From positions 1,902,414,644-1,902,478,643 of the forward strand of contig OY728163.1 in NCBI GenBank assembly GCA_963277665.1: DNA of 64,000 nucleotides, in the 5' to 3' direction. The position numbers were made by a program, and so were the translations under genes. Shown here piece after piece: positions 11,962-26,235 of this stretch (position 1 is its first letter; each line of letters starts with the position of its first letter). The notes beneath the pieces are model-generated. The model had not been told where the DNA came from. It saw only the letters and a program-made list of their open reading frames with translations, and made no database searches. This stretch comes from Viscum album (Eukaryota > Streptophyta > Magnoliopsida > Santalales > Viscaceae).

Positions 11962-13484
11962 TTTATTGGTGAGTTAGTAATCTTTTAAGCATGAAAAGGG
12001 ATGTCATAATAAATAACAGTGGTAAATTTATACATGTCGTACAAGGATAAAAGAATATTCCTTTTCCATGGTAAAAGGATAGAAATTTTCATTTCTCATA
12101 AAGTGACAAAAATATTTCATTTAAAAAAATTAAAAGTGAAAATGAGTAAATTTTATTTAATAAATAATTTTTGAACGTCTTACAAAATTTTCAAAATAAT
12201 GTTTAGAAAACTTGTTTTTTAGAAGAAAACAGATTGTCTAATTAATAAGGAAATTTAAGTCATGTTTTCTTAAAAACATTTTATAAAAACTTTTGAGTAA
12301 AAAATAATTAAAAAAATTACAATTAATTGAAAACATTCATGAATAAATATAGGGGAATACAAAAAATTGATTATTAGAAAATTATAAAATAATTTCCTAT
12401 AATGGAAATTTAAGTGTAAACAATCTCGAACGAAATGAGATTTTGAAGTAAACCCTTCAAAAGACCATAACATTGATTTGATAATGAATCAATGAATAGA
12501 TTATGTGTGAATATTGTCAATACTCATAAAAATTCTAAATATGACAATTTTTAATATAATGTCACTAAAAACATAATCATATAATATAAACGACAATGAG
12601 GATGTAATATAACCCAATTAAAAAGAATCGTGTTATGAAATTCTTTACCACTTAGTAAAGTTTAAATGAAATACCCATAGAAGAAATAATTAAAATTGAA
12701 AATAGATATAACATGATTATAAAAAAAATTATGATATAATATATCAAAATGGAAAGTACATAAACCACACTGAATAAGTAAGTGGTGAATAAGATAGTTA
12801 TCTCATGGATGTTAAAAGTGAGATGAAAATCCATTATATTGTGTTTCCTTTTAGGGTGAAATTTCATTAACATCCATTATATTAGTCTAAAAGATCTTAT
12901 TTATTTATTATATAACAATATTAATATTTAAGATATCATATATGATCATATTATAATACTTTACTACTTGTTTGTTGTAAATATTAATTACATTCACTAT
13001 TTTGAATGTTAATTTCCTTATTCTTCAAGTTTTTTTTGGACTAGTTACTTATTATTCTTATCAACTATTTCATGATTTAAACATATAAAGAATGTAAAAA
13101 CCAGTTTATTTATCAGAAATATTCATTGTATTTATAATTATAATAATCTATAATATTTGGAGAAAATAAATGAAATACACCATTCATGGAGACGGTAGGT
13201 CATACGTACACATGAACTCTAATTTCAGTATATTTTCATATTAAAAGAATTAAAAGTTAATGGTATATATGAATATTATAATTAAATTATAATTTTTTTG
13301 TCACATAGGTCTAATAAAACAATCCTTTTTATATTCTATGTATATTTTGAACAAATTACATTGCTTTGAGTGGGTGGTAGTCAAAACTTCCATAAGTGAT
13401 GTTATCATATTTACACCAAATGGAAAGCATAAAGGTACGTGTTATATAAAAGTTAAAAAATCATAATGAAGTTATAAATATAAT
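11962..13484. other. AT-rich flanking DNA carried in unit 1
   Basis: This 1.5 kb lies outside the LTR homology but inside the duplicated unit, so it is original flanking DNA of the insertion. It is very AT-rich, with long A and T runs. Small frames (12270-12473, 12652-12873) lack recognisable domains, and they are not all kept in the other two units. I see no gene. Confidence 0.6.
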
Positions 13485-13782
13485 GTTCACTTCACCCATA
13501 ATGTTCTTTATTCAAGGCCCTTTTTGGAGGTCTTTAAATGAAAATCCTCAAGTGCTCCAAAATAAGTAATTCATCCTTATAGAATGGTGGACCTGAAAAA
13601 AAAAATCATATCCATTTTGTGTTATATGTGGTGTCAAAAATTTACCATGAAATAGTTAATTTTAATAAGGAATTACAATCTTAATGTGAATTAATGATCA
13701 ATTTTTAAAATAAACTAAAAATGGTGTTTATGAATAACGAATCACAAGAATATTATAATATAAAAAATAAATATTATCCACA
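13485..13782 (-). repeat. Truncated Athila-like LTR at the start of unit 2
   Basis: Only the 298 bp of the sense 3' LTR nearest the polypurine tract are present; the rest was left out by the duplication breakpoint. The sequence matches 2615-2911 almost exactly and is followed by the same tract (CCCCCAACTTGAG on the plus strand). Confidence 0.85.
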
Positions 13783-15383
13783 TAAATTGCTTAATCATAC
13801 CCCCAACTTGAGTTTTTATGGTCCCAAGAAAAGTGTATCTAGAAAATATGAATTTCAAATTCTCCTTTCCTAGAATATTTTAATACACAATGTTCACCAA
13901 AAGATCTCATACCAAAAAACAATTAAACCCATAAAAATTATATAAAACAAGCTAGGTCCTAAAGAAAATATCCCCATACCAATACCATTATTTTGATCAA
14001 ATTCAACTCTAAAATTCATCCAATTTCAATTAATAATGATTATTTGTTTTGTATCCTCATAGAAATGGGGGTTCATCTTTATTCAACAGAGAATAGATGG
14101 AAGCTATAGGTGGAATTACATTTTAATTTTAAGAAGAATATATTTTTCCTAATTTTTTGTTTCTCTTTTGGTTTTTCTTTGTTGAAATTTTTCCATGGTG
14201 ATTGAAATTGAACACAATCTAGTCAACCCCTATAATGAGACTTTGGTAATGACTACCACACATAAGTATATTAGGGAACCAAGTGAATCCCACATACCCT
14301 AGTATCATGTCGATCTTACTCAATCAAAAAAATAGAATTTATAAAAAATAGAGATAAAATTCCCATCTCAGGGCTAGAAAACTATGGATTCATGATCACT
14401 AAGTGTCTAAATCCATATATTAGGTCAATCCATTACTCTATACGCAATTGATTTGTTTTTGATTTGTTATTGATTTTTTTGAATTCTTATTTTAAAATTA
14501 AAATGATCACAAAACCTATTCCATTTATTATGGGACCCCCTAAACTCAAACTAATATCCCACAATCCAAAGGATGTGCGTAGTTATTTTTTTAAATGAAT
14601 GAAAATATACATGGAAAAAAATCACATTATAAAACCACATATTTCAAAACATATGATCATGAACTGAAACATGAATAAAAATAAAAATCAAGAAAAAAAA
14701 ATATTTTATAATCAATTTAAATTTTTGAAATCTTTATTATCATGTTCAAGGATAAAGTAATTTTTTGTTCCTGGTATTTTTTTTATTTGAAATTTTTTTT
14801 ATATTTTTTTAATTATATTATGCACACAAAATTAATTTTTCATTTTACCTCCCCCTAACAGAAAATAACACTTCCACTGGTGTTTGATGAAATAAAAATT
14901 TAGAATGGGATAAAGGAATATGGTAAGAGTTATAAAATTAAATTGAAATAATAACAATGTATCGAAGTCACATGGTGGTTGAATTTGAAGTTCATGATGC
15001 TCCCGATTACTCCTTTGGTCTCCCTTACACTTAGGGAAGACTCATTAATAATGAAAATTTGTGTTTGTACACCTAGAAGAAATAATAATTTCTTAAAAAT
15101 CCATCAATCTCAGTAGCCCCTGAATCTAACAAACTAAAAAATTAGAACATAATGGTAACCCCTTGAGGGACTCATAAATAAAAATAAACAAAAATAAATT
15201 AACGGAAAATAATTATACATGTTTACAAAGAAACTCCAAATTCGAGTAAATATATAGGTAAAGGGTGGGTTTCCTCATAGAAAGAGCTTTGATTAATTTC
15301 GTTATCCTGACATGGACCCTAAACCTATCAAATAGTTTTGAGTTTTTGGGATGTATCATTTTAATCCTCATTTGTTTTGTTTT
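13783..15383 (-). other. 3' noncoding part of the Athila-like element, unit 2
   Basis: Collinear with 2912-4500, including the polypurine tract. The matching pol-tail frame is shorter here (15213-15398), because an A is missing from the homopolymer after AAATAAACA (15185-15194) and TAAATATAC has become TAATTATAC. Nothing else is recognisable. Confidence 0.55.
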
Positions 15384-18300
15384 TATTGAATGATTCAATT
15401 ATTTGTTTTGAACTATGACTATTGACTTTAAATACATGACCATTTTTTAGATCATGAATCTTTACTGCCCCATGAGGGTACACATGACGCACTATGTAAG
15501 AACCTGACCACCTATACCTTTACTTTCCAAAGTGTAAATGGAGTTTTTAACTATATAAGAGCACTGAATTTCCTGGTTCAAAGTGTTTGAAATTGAGATT
15601 TCTAGATTGGCAGTCTTGAACTCTTTTGTTATTTATCATTGAATTTTCATATTCCTCTATCCTAAGTTCCTCATGTTCATTAAGATGTAATTTTCTATTT
15701 TATTCATCCAATGAAATGTCAAAGTTCATTTTTTATTTCTCAGAAGGCTTTACTTTCAATTTCAATAGGTAATTGTCATGATTTTCAGTAAACTAACAGA
15801 TATGGTGACATGAATAGGATGGTTTGGAATGCTGTAAGATATGACCAAAGTGAATCAAATAATTTCTCAGAACAATCCCTCCTAGAGGGATTGATAATTT
15901 TTTCACGAATTTTTTTAATCTCGCTATTCGCTATCTCAACTTTACCATTGGGTTTAGGATGGTTGGCAATGTATACTTAATGATAAATCTCATACATAGA
16001 CATGATTATTGAGAAGGGAAGGTCATATAAATGGGTTCCATGATCACTAATAACAGCTCTAGGGATTCCAAATCTAGAAAATATGTGCTATTTTGGAATC
16101 ATATCACAACATGAAGGTCATTAGACATAGTGGGAATGGCCTAAACCCATTTCAAGACATGATAAATAGCTAAGAGAATGAATACGTATCCCGCTGATAT
16201 TGGGAAGTGTCCCATGAAATAAATTCACCAATAACTAAATATTTCAATGACTAGAATGGGAGTGAGTATAATTTGATTCATTTTTTAATGGATCATAATT
16301 GTTGACATTATGGAATACATTGGTGGTATTGGGAGGAATTATTAGTGAGTTAAGGCCTATATAAACCTCTTTGGTGGACATTTTTAGTGCTCTTATTTGT
16401 GAAAAGGTAACCTCCACATACCTCTCCATACATAATTTAATAATGGACACTTGATCAGACTCACGAACACATCTCTTAATAAGTTGATATAGACAGAACA
16501 TGAAGTTGTAAGGATTATCAAACACATATTGTTTAACATAAGAAAGGAATTCGCTCTTATCTTGTGTCCCAATGAAATTTAGATTGACACCAATCACCAA
16601 ATGGTTTTCTATGTCAGAATACCATGGGAAGTCAATCATATAATACAGGTTCTCATTAGGAAATGAATCAGACATAGAAAGGTTATGTGAGTTATCTTTT
16701 AATTCAATCCTAGAGAGATAACCAACTACAAAATATTCAAAACCTTTTTTATTCTTAGTGGTTAAATAAAACTCTTGAATAAGGATAACCAAACTAATCA
16801 ATGTAGAATTGGTATCTTGTTTTTGGAAAACTTATTTCATTTCCAAATGATCAATGGAGATAATGATGGGTGATCCAAAGGGGTAGGACCTAAATTTCTC
16901 TATGTAAAATATCACAATATGTAACACTTTCTCACTGGTGGTGTAGTTGGTTTTTTGATCATTTATCTATTTTATTTTAAAAGAAATTACTCATGGAGAT
17001 TTTTCACACCGTTGTCCTAAGGCTTCTCATACTGCAATGTCACTCACATCAAACATGATATTTAATGGAAGTATCCAATTTAGATAATTCATGATAGGTG
17101 GGTAGAGAAAGGTTGAATTAAGTGTAGATAATGATTCCTCACAACTTTATGTCAATAAAAACTGTCATGTTCCACTAAAAGGTCACAAATTGGTTGATAA
17201 ATATAGATGAAATTACTAATGATCCTTCTATAGAAACCAACATGTCCTATGAAGGACCTCAATTCCTTGATATTTTTAGGAGAGGGAAGGGAATGAATGA
17301 TATTGAACATGTCATTACCGACTTCAATCCTTCTACTAGAGACTAGATGTCCTAGAAAAAGTCCTTCCATAACCATGAAATTTCATTTTTCCCATTTTTT
17401 GATGAGATTATTATCCTCACATCTTGAAAAACCCCTTTCAAATTTTAGAATTTTTCCCTCAAAATTATCCCTATTGATTGATAAGTCATCCCATAAATAC
17501 ATCTAAAACATCCCCCACCATGTATGTGATGATTCCCATCATACACCATTAATGGTTAATAGGGGAATTACACGTCCCAAATAGAAGGAAATTGAAGTAA
17601 AAACTCCTTGAATGGACAATTGAATATTATATTTTCATGATCCTATTTAGAGACCATGATTTTATTATACTATAAAAATCTATCTAGGAAGCAGTAGAAG
17701 GTATGAACATACACTCACTCGACGACTTGATCAATGAAGGGAAAATGGAAACATTCTTTCTTGGTACATGATTTGTGCTTCCTATAGTCAATAAAGACTC
17801 TCCATCAACTACTGACCCTTTTAGGGAGAAAATCACCATCCTCATTGGAGATCACAATTATTTTCATTTTATTTGGAATGACTTAAATTGGGCTTACTCA
17901 CTCTCTTTTAGCAATGTGGTAGATGATACACACATTTAAAAACAGAAGTTGTTCTTTCATAATCACAACCATATGATTGGGATTGACTATCTTCTAAGGA
18001 TAAAGAAATTTTTTGGAGCCATATTCAATAACAATCCTATGATATCCAATGAGTGGTCTAATCATAGGAATATCAAAATGGGTCCATCAATTTTTGTTCT
18101 TATTCATTCTTTTGACATCCCAAAGCACCCTCTTTTGATTGGATTCATGAGAGGATGAAATGAAAACATGAAGGTCATGATTTTTCCCTACAATTTCATA
18201 CTTGAGTGATGAAGGAAGATCCATAAATTCATGATTTGATTGGTTTACACTTTTCAAAGAATTATGGGACATTGGATCAAACTCTATTAGTTTTTCCTAA

Positions 18301-19246
18301 TTTCTAGACAGAATTGGTTCCTTTTTAAAAAAAGTTTCATCAGCCTAATTGGCCAGATCAGGTTCATGAATGATTATGGACAAAATTTTATTGACTTTAC
18401 CAATGGTATCCTAGATTGTTTATTCTATAAAACCATCAAATGAGCTATCTGAAAGAGATTTAATCCACAGTGACAATTTCCTCTCATGTGGAAAAATAAA
18501 ATCAATATCTTAATGAATTAAACATCCTTAAAAAATTACTTGATGTTCCTCTAGTTCATTATCAACACTACCAATAAAATTTCCCTAATGGATCCCATTA
18601 TCATATCAAATTTGAGAGATTAAATTATAGACATTCAGATCAAGGCTCATTTTTTTGCGTGTTATTGTCATGTTCCCATCCCTAAATCATATGACTGAGT
18701 TGATTGTTGCTAAAAAGGGATGGCCAATGATGATGGGGGGGTTCTCCCTAAGAACTATTCTTGTGTTTTTTTCAAGGAAAGTGAAGTCATTAGGGTAAAT
18801 GAAATTTTGAAACTTCCACTAAAATTTCATTATGATCCCCTTAGGAACATGAGCACTAAAATCAACAAGTTGAAAATTAAACGATGTTGGTTGAGTTATT
18901 TGAGGCCTAACTAAAAATACATGGAATAAGGAATGATGTACACACAAACTCAAAGATAAAATTGGTATTTGAAAAAATTTATTTATCCAAAATCATTATA
19001 TATGTATGGACATCTAGGATCTTTCATCATTCGAGGAATGGTACCTTGAATGAAAGTACTCACATTAGTATGAAAAAGGACATGATTTTTATTAGAAAAT
19101 TTCCTTTTAAAAGTGCAAAAGTCCTTAGGGTGCTTTGAGTGGGAAGGAATGGTTTGGATTTCATAGAGAAGGATAATGTTCAACTTAACCCGGGAGAAGG
19201 TTTCCGTCAAAGTATCACTTAGTTTTGGTTTAGATTTCCCTCTCAT
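15384..19246 (-). pseudogene. Athila-like pol remnant, unit 2
   Basis: The same order of fragments as in unit 1 is found at an offset of 10869: integrase C-terminus (about 15384-15629), RNase H end/integrase N-terminus (16244-16999), RT thumb (17152-17376), RT palm motifs (up to about 17870) and the protease region (18609-19246). Differences from unit 1 include EFYL for EFDL, VNLN for VNRN and VYIGLNS for VFIGLKS in the 185-codon stretch, and KPKLSD for KQKLSD before the protease. It is inactive for the same reasons as unit 1; the shared stops show that the decay preceded the duplication. Confidence 0.8.
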
Positions 19247-19254
19247 GCATTGAG

Positions 19255-20790
19255 GGGAGGGAGAATTTTTCTTGAGTGATTGGAGTGGTGGTGGTTCTTT
19301 AATATTATCAATGGGTTTTTAGAATTTTTGGGTGTTTATTCATGATTGTCATGTGTTATTGAAGCTTTTAATGGAACTAGAATGTGTTTTTATGGTTTTT
19401 CAATGGATTCCCAACTTGTTAAAATAGTCACTACTTTTAGTTCTTCATGACATGTTTTTGTGTTACTGTATTCTCCACTTATGGTTTTTTATAGGACCTC
19501 CTCAGTAGGTATGGGTTCCTTCTCAATTTTTTTGTTTGTAGTTCATGTATAAGGGATGATACTTCTTATTTCATTTTCTCTATTTTTTTAAACAACTTCC
19601 TAAGGATTGCGGGAGGGATAGATTGGGCAGGGGATTATTCTGGTTGGATTATCCCAGAAGGATAATTTGGTTGTTGGAATAATTTTTGAATGGGTTGTTG
19701 GTATTGGAATGTAGGTTTTTGGTATTGTATTCATTGTTGTTGGAACTGGTTATGGTTTTGAAAATTCTTTGGAGGGTAGGGGTTTAGTTCATGTGGCTGA
19801 ATAGGAGGTTGGATGGGTTGTTGTTTATCATTCCAACGGAATCCTAGATGGTCATTATACCATGGATTGATTTTTTTGGAAATTTGGCATATAAAAAAAA
19901 TTTTCCTTGACCTCCACTAGTGCTACTCCATCACTAACATCCTTAATGAAATGTATGTTTGTTGATTTTTCAGCCTTCTGGTCATGTTTTTTACAAAATG
20001 TGCAAACAAGTTCAATAGATTTAATTTCATAGACCTTCCAAAAATTGATGTTCTTGACCTTCGTAGTGACAACATCATGTTATTACCTAAGTATTTCATC
20101 TTTTATAAGTATGTATATTCCATCAGATTTTGGTGGCTTCTCATAGAAGGGTGATGTTCCCCATTTTTTTTCTTGTTTTTCCAGTCCTTCTAGATACTCG
20201 TAATCATCATTTGGGGCATTGTTTTTTAAGGTTCAATTAAACTTGTTCGATTACCATAACCAAAAATTCATAGAAAATTCAAACTTGTACTAGGATTGAA
20301 AATCCATGTTGGGTTACAGTGTTGAGTGTGTCGTTGATCCTTTTCCATGTTTCACAAAATGATTTCACTTCTTTCTTTGAGAAACATTTTGGGTGCACTT
20401 TTGAAATGAAATTGTTTTGTGATGGATGATGTATTTTTTTGTAGAATTAACATTCTAATTGGTCCCAAAAGTAGATTCATATAGGTATCATATTGTTTAA
20501 TAAATTATTTTCCCAATCTTCAAGTGATAAGGGAAAGATACTCATCTTGGATGACTCAAGTTGATCTGGTGAGAACATGGTTTCAATAATTTAATTGAAC
20601 TCCATGACATGAAGGTATATAATTTCTATGTCCATACCATGGAGGGTTTGATGGAGTTTTAGAACATTATGTTTTTAGAAATAGTGGGATTATATTAAGG
20701 AAGAATTCCTAGTGTAAATGGTTCATTATTCCATGCAAGAATGAGGTAATCATTCATGGTTAGATTGACTGTATTCCCCATATTTGGGGT
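19255..20790 (-). pseudogene. Athila-like gag remnant, unit 2
   Basis: Collinear with the gag remnant of unit 1. The capsid-like block and the damaged knuckle are present. One A is missing in the run near 20717 (GTGTAAATGG for GTGTAAAATGG in unit 1), which shifts the reading frame relative to the other units. The stretch ATTTGGCATATAAAAAAAA also differs by a few bases from unit 1, so the 61-codon frame seen there at 8862-9047 is lost. Confidence 0.6.
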
Positions 20791-21144
20791 TTCCTCATTA
20801 AGATTTACATTTTGGTTCCCACCTAGAATTATGAGTTGGTTTCGTTGAAGACCCTCCATATATCATGGCTCATTTTTTGAATATGGGGTATTAGGATGAC
20901 TATTATCTAATTGAATGAGTTCCCTTAGTGTATATGACTCTCCATCCCTAGACTATCCACCTTTAAAAGACAATTGGATTGGTCAAGGGTATATGAGAAC
21001 ATGCACCAAAAGAATTAAAAATAAAAGAAATGGGAAAAGAAAAGAGAAGGTGAGGTGAGAGAGGAGAAATGTAGGAGAATAGAATGAGTGTTTAGATGAA
21101 TTACATGGGTCCCCATAAATAGCACTAAAGTATGGTCACACCCA

Positions 21145-22829
21145 AATTTAACAATGTTTTTATGGTTAAGAGGTCTCTTTTAGTGTAGCATGGGTTGTTG
21201 AATCCTCAACCACCTAAGAAGAAACCTATAGACACGTACATTCTATAGACTATTTATGCATATGAAGTGGCCAACATTGTGTTGATTTTAGATGGTTTTA
21301 GGATATAAATAACAAACCTAAGTGAATTGAAATTTATAAAATGAGTTGATCCTAGGTTATCTCTTGGGGTGGATTGGATGAATTCCTTTTTGAACTATTT
21401 CAATTTCATAAATTTGAGATGGGTTCGTTCAATGAAGCTAAATTACCATAATCACTTACTGATTTAATACCTATATAGCCTAATACTAATCACTTATACA
21501 CTTGGAGAATCATATTAATGAGAACTCTTTGGTAGAGTTTTTTTAGTAAATGATGTTTGTAGTCTTAAAATTCAATGAGGATGAATAGGTTTTGAGGTCA
21601 TCAATCATAAATATCAATTAAAATAAGTGATTATTCCTTAATTTAGTGATAAATAACATCCACTTCTACCCCATGGAACATAATTGGATTAACACAGAAA
21701 ACATTTAGACCTTAATTGATTCTATTATCTCAATAGAATCGAGAATTAGAATCATTAGGACCGAATTGAATAAGTAAAGAAAAAAAATAACGAACACTCC
21801 GCCATTGTGTAAAGGATTTATTTCTCAATCTTTGAATAAATTCACACCATAATGAAATAGTATCAATGTGTGAAAATAATAATATAAATTTATAAAAATA
21901 AGAAGTTTTATTAAGATACTAAGGTGATTATAACAACATACAATTTGAAGAAATGATATTATAACATCAAAATAGAAGCATAACATTAAAATGAAAACCA
22001 CACACAATGATTCCTAAATCCTAAAATGCCACTACCCTAAATAGTAATTTTGGAAGCCTTTGATCGATCCCCTAATAGAAAAAGTCTCCTCAATTAATTT
22101 TTCTAGGACAATGTGCGTGTAATGTTAAGGGATAGGGTAATTTTCCACCCATGAAAAAAAATGATCTAACATGCATCCACAAAACAGATTCGATGAATTG
22201 AGCTTCTAAATGGACTATTTAGAGTGGTCCAGAGAAGAAGAAAATTAATCTCTGGATTTAACCTAACTATATTTTAAATTTTGGCCCAATTTGTTTTTGA
22301 GATACGATTAAAATAGCGGGCTATTTTTCTGGATCGTAGAATCTGGCTGAGAAATACATCTTCAAATTTCGCCACCTTGGCCTCTATTAAAACATCCAAA
22401 TTATCACGTTCCAAAAATAAATGTAATGTTTCCCATGATATATCCTATCTCTAGTTCTTTTTTTAGAATCATTGGTCTTGAATCATGGAATCTACAATAC
22501 GTTATTGGGCATCTTTCCATTTCACATCACCCGGAATGTTCTAGATTCAAGGCCTATCTATGTATTCTTTCAATGAGAATATTGAAGTTATCCAAAATCA
22601 TTAATAGTTATTTGTAGCATGGGGGACCTGAAAATGAAATATGATAATAAAGTGAAGATCATTTTGTGGTTTATGAGGTGTTAAAAAATGTACCATGCAA
22701 TTTTGCATTGTAAGAAGAAATTACAATCATAATGTGAATTAATTTTCAATTTCTAAAATGAACTAAAATAGTGTTTATCAATAATGAAGAAAACTAATAT
22801 TATAATATTAAAAATAAACATTATCCACT
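21145..22829 (-). repeat. LTR (sense 5' LTR) of the Athila-like element, unit 2
   Basis: Near-identical to 10277-11961 at an offset of 10868. It keeps the same diverged relation to the 3' LTR at 1235-2911. Single-base differences such as ACACGTACATTCTATAG for ACATGTACATTATATAG in unit 1 are shared with unit 3. Confidence 0.8.
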
Positions 22830-24351
22830 TTTATTGGTGAGTTAGTAACCTTTTAAGCATGAAAAGGGATGTCATAATAAATAACGGTGGTAAATTTATA
22901 CATGTCGTACAAGGATAAAAGAACATTCCTTTTCCATGGTAAAAGGATTGAAATTTTCATTTCTCATAAAGTGACAAAAATATTCCATTTAAAAAAATTA
23001 AAAGTGAAAATGAGTAAATTTTATTTAATAAATAATTTTTGAACATCTTACAAAATTTTCAAAATAATGTTTAGAAAACTTGTTTTTTAGAAGAAAACAG
23101 ATTCTCTGATTAATAAGGAAATTTAAGTCATGTTTTCTTAAAAAAAATTTATAAAAACTTTTGAGTAAAAAATAATTAAAAAATTACAATTAATTAAAAA
23201 CATTCATGAATAAATATAGGGGAATACAAAAAATAGATTATTAGAAAATTATCAAATAATTTCCTATAATGGAAATTTAAGTGTAAACAATCTCGAACGA
23301 AATGAGATTTTGAAGTAAACCCTTCAAAAGACCATAACATTGATTTGATAATGAATCAATGAATATATTATGTGTGAATATTGTCAATACTCATAAAAAT
23401 TCTAAATATGACAATTTTTAATATAATGTCACTAAAAACATAATCATATAATATAAACGACAATGAGGATGTAATATAACCCAATTAAAAAGAATCGTGT
23501 TATGAAATTCTTTACCACTTAGTAAAGTTTAAATGAAATACCCATAGAAGAAATAATTCAAATTGAAAATAGATATAACATGATTATAAAAAAAATTATG
23601 ATATAATATATCAAAATGGAAAGTATATAAACCACACTGAATAAGTAAGTGGTGAATAAGATAGTTATCTCATGGATGTTAAAAGTGAGATGAAAATCCA
23701 TTATATTGTGTTTCCTTTTAGGGTGAAATTTCATTAACATCCATTATATTAGTCTAAAAGATATTATTTATTTATTATATAACAATATTAATATTTAAGA
23801 TATCATATATGATCATATTATAATACTTTACTACTTGTTTGTTGTAAACATTAATTACATTCACTATTTTGAATGTTAATTTCCTTATTCTTCAAGTTTT
23901 TTTTGGACTAGTTACTTATTATTCTTATCAACTATTTCATGATTTAAACATATAAAGAATGTAAAAACCAGTTTATTTATCAGAAATATTCATTGTATTT
24001 ATAATTATAATAATCTATAATATTTGGAGAAAATAAATGAAATACACCATTCATGGAGACGGTAGGTCATACGTACTCATGAACTCTAATTTTAGTATAT
24101 TGTCATATTAAAAGAATTAAAAGTTAATGGTATATATGAATATTATAATTAAATTATTATTTTTTTGTCACATAGGTCTAATAAAACAATCCTTTTTATA
24201 TTCTATGTATATTTTGAACAAATTACATTGCTTTGAGTGGGTGGTAGTCAAAACTTCCATAAGTGATGTTATCATATTTACACCAAATGGAAAGCATAAA
24301 GGTACGTGTTATATAAAAGTTAAAAAATCATAATGAAGTTATAAATATAAT
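22830..24351. other. AT-rich flanking DNA carried in unit 2
   Basis: Collinear with 11962-13484. No gene or motif is recognised. A 68-codon plus frame at 24127-24333 (also at 34995-35201 in unit 3) is interrupted in unit 1 by a single T to A change (TTATTAT to TTATAAT), and its protein shows no known domain. I regard it as chance. Confidence 0.6.
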
Positions 24352-24648
24352 GTTCACTTCACCCATAATGTTCTTTATTCAAGGCCCTTTTTGTAGGTCT
24401 TTAAATGAAAATCCTCAAGTGCTCCAAAATAAGTAATTAATCCTTATAGAATGGTGGACCTGAAAATAAAATCATATCCATTTTGTGTTATATGTGGTGT
24501 CAAAAATTTACCATGAAATAGTTAATTTTAATAAAGAATTACAATCTTAATGTGAATTAATGATCAATTTTTAAAATAAACTAAAAATGGTGTTTATGAA
24601 TAACGAATCACAAGAATATTATAATATAAAAAATAAATATTATCCACA
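24352..24648 (-). repeat. Truncated Athila-like LTR at the start of unit 3
   Basis: 297 bp matching 2615-2911 with a few substitutions, such as TTTTTGTAGG for TTTTTGGAGG near 24388. Followed by the same polypurine tract. Confidence 0.85.
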
Positions 24649-26235
24649 TAAATTGCTTAATCATACCCCCAACTTGAGTTTTTATGGTCCCAAGAAAAGT
24701 GTATCTAGAAAATATGAATTTCAAATTCTCCTTTCCTAGAATATTTTAATACACAATGTTCACCAAAAGATCTCATACCAAAAAACAATTAAACCCATAA
24801 AAATTATATAAAACAAGCTAGGTCCTAAAGAAAATATCCCCATACCAATACCATTATTTTGATCAAATTCAACTCTAAAATTCATCCAATTTCAATTAAT
24901 AATGATTATTTGTTTTGTATCCTCATATAAATGGGGGTTCATCTTTATTCAACAGAGAATAGATGGAAGCTATAGGTGGAATTACATTTTAATTTTAAGA
25001 AGAATATATTTTTCCTAATTTTTTGTTTCTCTTTTGGTTTTTCTTTGTTGAAATGTTTCCATGGTGATTGAAATTGAACACAATCTAGTCAACCCCTATA
25101 ATGAGAATTTGGTAATGACTACCACACATAAGTATATTAGGGAACCAAGTGAATCCCACATACCCTAGTATCATGTCGATCTTACTCAATCAAAAAAATA
25201 GAATTTATAAAAAATAGAGATAAAATTCCCATCTCAGGGCTAGAAAACTATGGATTCATGATCACTAAGTGTCTAAATCCATATATTAGGTCAATCCATT
25301 ACTCTATACGCAATTGATTTGTTTTTGATTTGTTATTGATTTTTTTGAATTCTTATTTTAAAATTAAAATGATCACAAAACCTATTCCATTTATTATGGG
25401 ACCCCCTAAACTCAAACTAATATCCCACAATCCAAAGGATGTGCGTAGTTATTTTTTTAAATGAATGAAAATATACATGGTAAAAAATCACATTATAAAA
25501 CCACATATTTCAAAACATATGATCATGAACTGAAACATGAATAAAAATAAAAATCATGAAAAAAATATATTTTATAATCAATTTAAATTTTTGAAATGTT
25601 TATTATCATGTTCAAGGATAAAGTAATTTTTTGTTCCTGGTATTTTTTTTATTTGAATTTTTTTTTATATTTTTTTAATTATATTATGCACACAAAATTA
25701 ATTTTTCATTTTACCTCCCCCTAACATAAAATAACACTTCCACTGGTGTTTGATGAAATAAAAATTTAGAATGGGATAAAGGAATATGGTAAGAGTTATA
25801 AAATTAAATTGAAATAATAACAATGTATCGAAGTCACACGGTGGTTGAATTTGAAGTTCATGATGCTCCCGATTACTCCTTTGGTCTCCCTTACACTTAG
25901 GGAAGACTCATTAATAATTAAAATTTGTGTTTGTACACCTAGAAGAAATAATAATTTCTTAAAAATCCATCAATCTCAGTAGCCCCTGAATCTAACAAAC
26001 TAAAAAATTAGAACATAATGGTAACCCCTTTAGGGACTCATAAATAAAAATAAACAAAAAATAAATTAACGGAAAATAAATATACATGTTTACAAAGAAA
26101 CTCCAAATTCGAGTAAATATATAGGTAAAGGGTGGGTTTCCTCATAGAAAGAGCTTTGATTAATTTCGTTATCCTGACATGGACCCTAAACCTATCAAAT
26201 AGTTTTGAGTTTGTGGGATGTATCATTTTAATCCT
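24649..26235 (-). other. 3' noncoding part of the Athila-like element, unit 3
   Basis: Collinear with 2912-4500. The 75-codon pol-tail frame is kept at 26038-26265. There are small homopolymer changes near 25560. No further feature. Confidence 0.55.

Larger units (their letters stand above)
2615..13484. repeat. Tandem segmental repeat, unit 1 (10870 bp)
   Basis: The unit starts at GTTCACTTC (2615) inside the 3' LTR and ends at ATAAATATAAT (13484), where GTTCACTTC starts again. Matching landmarks recur at offsets of 10867-10871 through the whole unit. It carries the end of one LTR, the internal region, the whole other LTR and 1.5 kb of flanking DNA. The sequence left of 2615 is not found left of units 2 and 3, so this is a genomic tandem duplication and not three separate insertions. 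Confidence 0.95.
13485..24351. repeat. Tandem segmental repeat, unit 2 (10867 bp)
   Basis: Collinear with 2615-13484. It joins unit 1 directly at ATAAATATAAT/GTTCACTTC without filler. Over 16244-16801 against 5375-5932 I count six substitutions in 558 bp. Small indels lie in homopolymers, for example a run of ten A at 13598-13607 where units 1 and 3 have AAAATAAAA. Confidence 0.95.

Noticed and set aside
24127..24333. 68-codon plus frame shared by units 2 and 3
   Set aside because: It has no recognisable domain, lies in AT-rich flank, and is broken in unit 1 by a single base change. It is shared only because the DNA is duplicated.
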